From Listeria marthii FSL S4-120 (GTDB lineage Bacteria > Bacillota > Bacilli > Lactobacillales > Listeriaceae): 15,874 bases of DNA. The stretch covers positions 865,212-881,085 of the forward strand of contig CM001047.1 in assembly GCA_000183865.1 (NCBI GenBank), read 5' to 3'. The number at the start of each line of letters is the position of its first letter. The stretch's first letter is position 1. Under the pieces are notes generated by a model. It was given only the letters and a program-made list of their open reading frames with translations. It made no database searches and was not told where the DNA came from. A program made the translations under genes and the position numbers. This document shows, one piece after another, positions 15,854-15,874 of the stretch.

Positions 15854-15874
15854 TCCACAGTAGCTCAGTTGGTA
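15854..15874 (+). tRNA. tRNA, 5' part only, probably tRNA-Asn
   Basis: The last 21 bases read as the 5' end of a tRNA: acceptor strand TCCACAG, then U8 and A9, then the D stem GCTC, A14, and a D loop with GG (18-19) and A21. The acceptor strand TCCACAG resembles tRNA-Asn of the Bacillales, but the anticodon lies beyond the window. The type is inferred only. Confidence 0.75.

Noticed and set aside
1..15874. Mobile elements, CRISPR arrays, phage or defence islands
   Set aside because: No transposase, integrase, direct repeats with spacers, att-like duplications or defence genes are seen; the genes are conserved core genes of Listeria type throughout.

Overview
The window is a low-GC Firmicutes chromosome segment that I read as Listeria (sensu stricto group, L. 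monocytogenes-like). The evidence is the gene content and order: ydbS-ydbT, a HemY-type oxidase, acpS, alr, mazE-mazF, the full rsbR-rsbS-rsbT-rsbU-rsbV-rsbW-sigB-rsbX stress module, a SulP transporter, tex and an SprT-like gene, then a tRNA gene. The 259-residue SigB reads like the Listeria protein from memory. No mobile element, CRISPR array or phage gene is visible. Strain and species cannot be fixed from the sequence alone.

Layout. At the left edge a minus-strand gene for a secreted protein is cut off after its signal peptide. A divergent intergenic region separates it from ydbS-ydbT, two overlapping genes for membrane proteins with bacterial PH domains, which end at a strong intrinsic terminator. 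A promoter then starts a hemY-acpS-alr cluster: heme synthesis, acyl-carrier-protein activation and D-alanine synthesis. After a 206-base gap come mazE-mazF, a type II toxin-antitoxin pair. A further 251-base gap carries a SigA-type promoter and a terminator-like hairpin ahead of rsbR.

The stress module. RsbR and RsbS form the stressosome that holds the RsbT kinase. Freed RsbT activates the RsbU phosphatase, which dephosphorylates RsbV. RsbV then takes the anti-sigma kinase RsbW away from SigB. RsbX resets the stressosome by dephosphorylating RsbR and RsbS. The genes are tightly packed, with overlaps or gaps of 0 to 16 bases, except for a 148-base gap between rsbU and rsbV. That gap holds a long hairpin with a T-rich tail and, just after it, a clear SigB promoter, so the last four genes form an autoregulated sub-operon. 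A strong terminator follows rsbX.

Downstream, a SulP anion transporter gene with its own candidate promoter and a near-palindrome in its leader is followed by tex, with its own extended -10 promoter. An SprT-like zinc protein gene overlaps tex by one base. The most unusual structure is a near-perfect terminator-type hairpin inside the first codons of this SprT-like gene. The window ends in the first 21 bases of a tRNA gene, probably tRNA-Asn, behind an excellent promoter.

I found no wholly new system. The candidates worth a second look are regulatory: terminator-like hairpins in three places where they should interrupt an apparent operon (the rsbR leader, the rsbU-rsbV gap, and inside the sprT-like gene).
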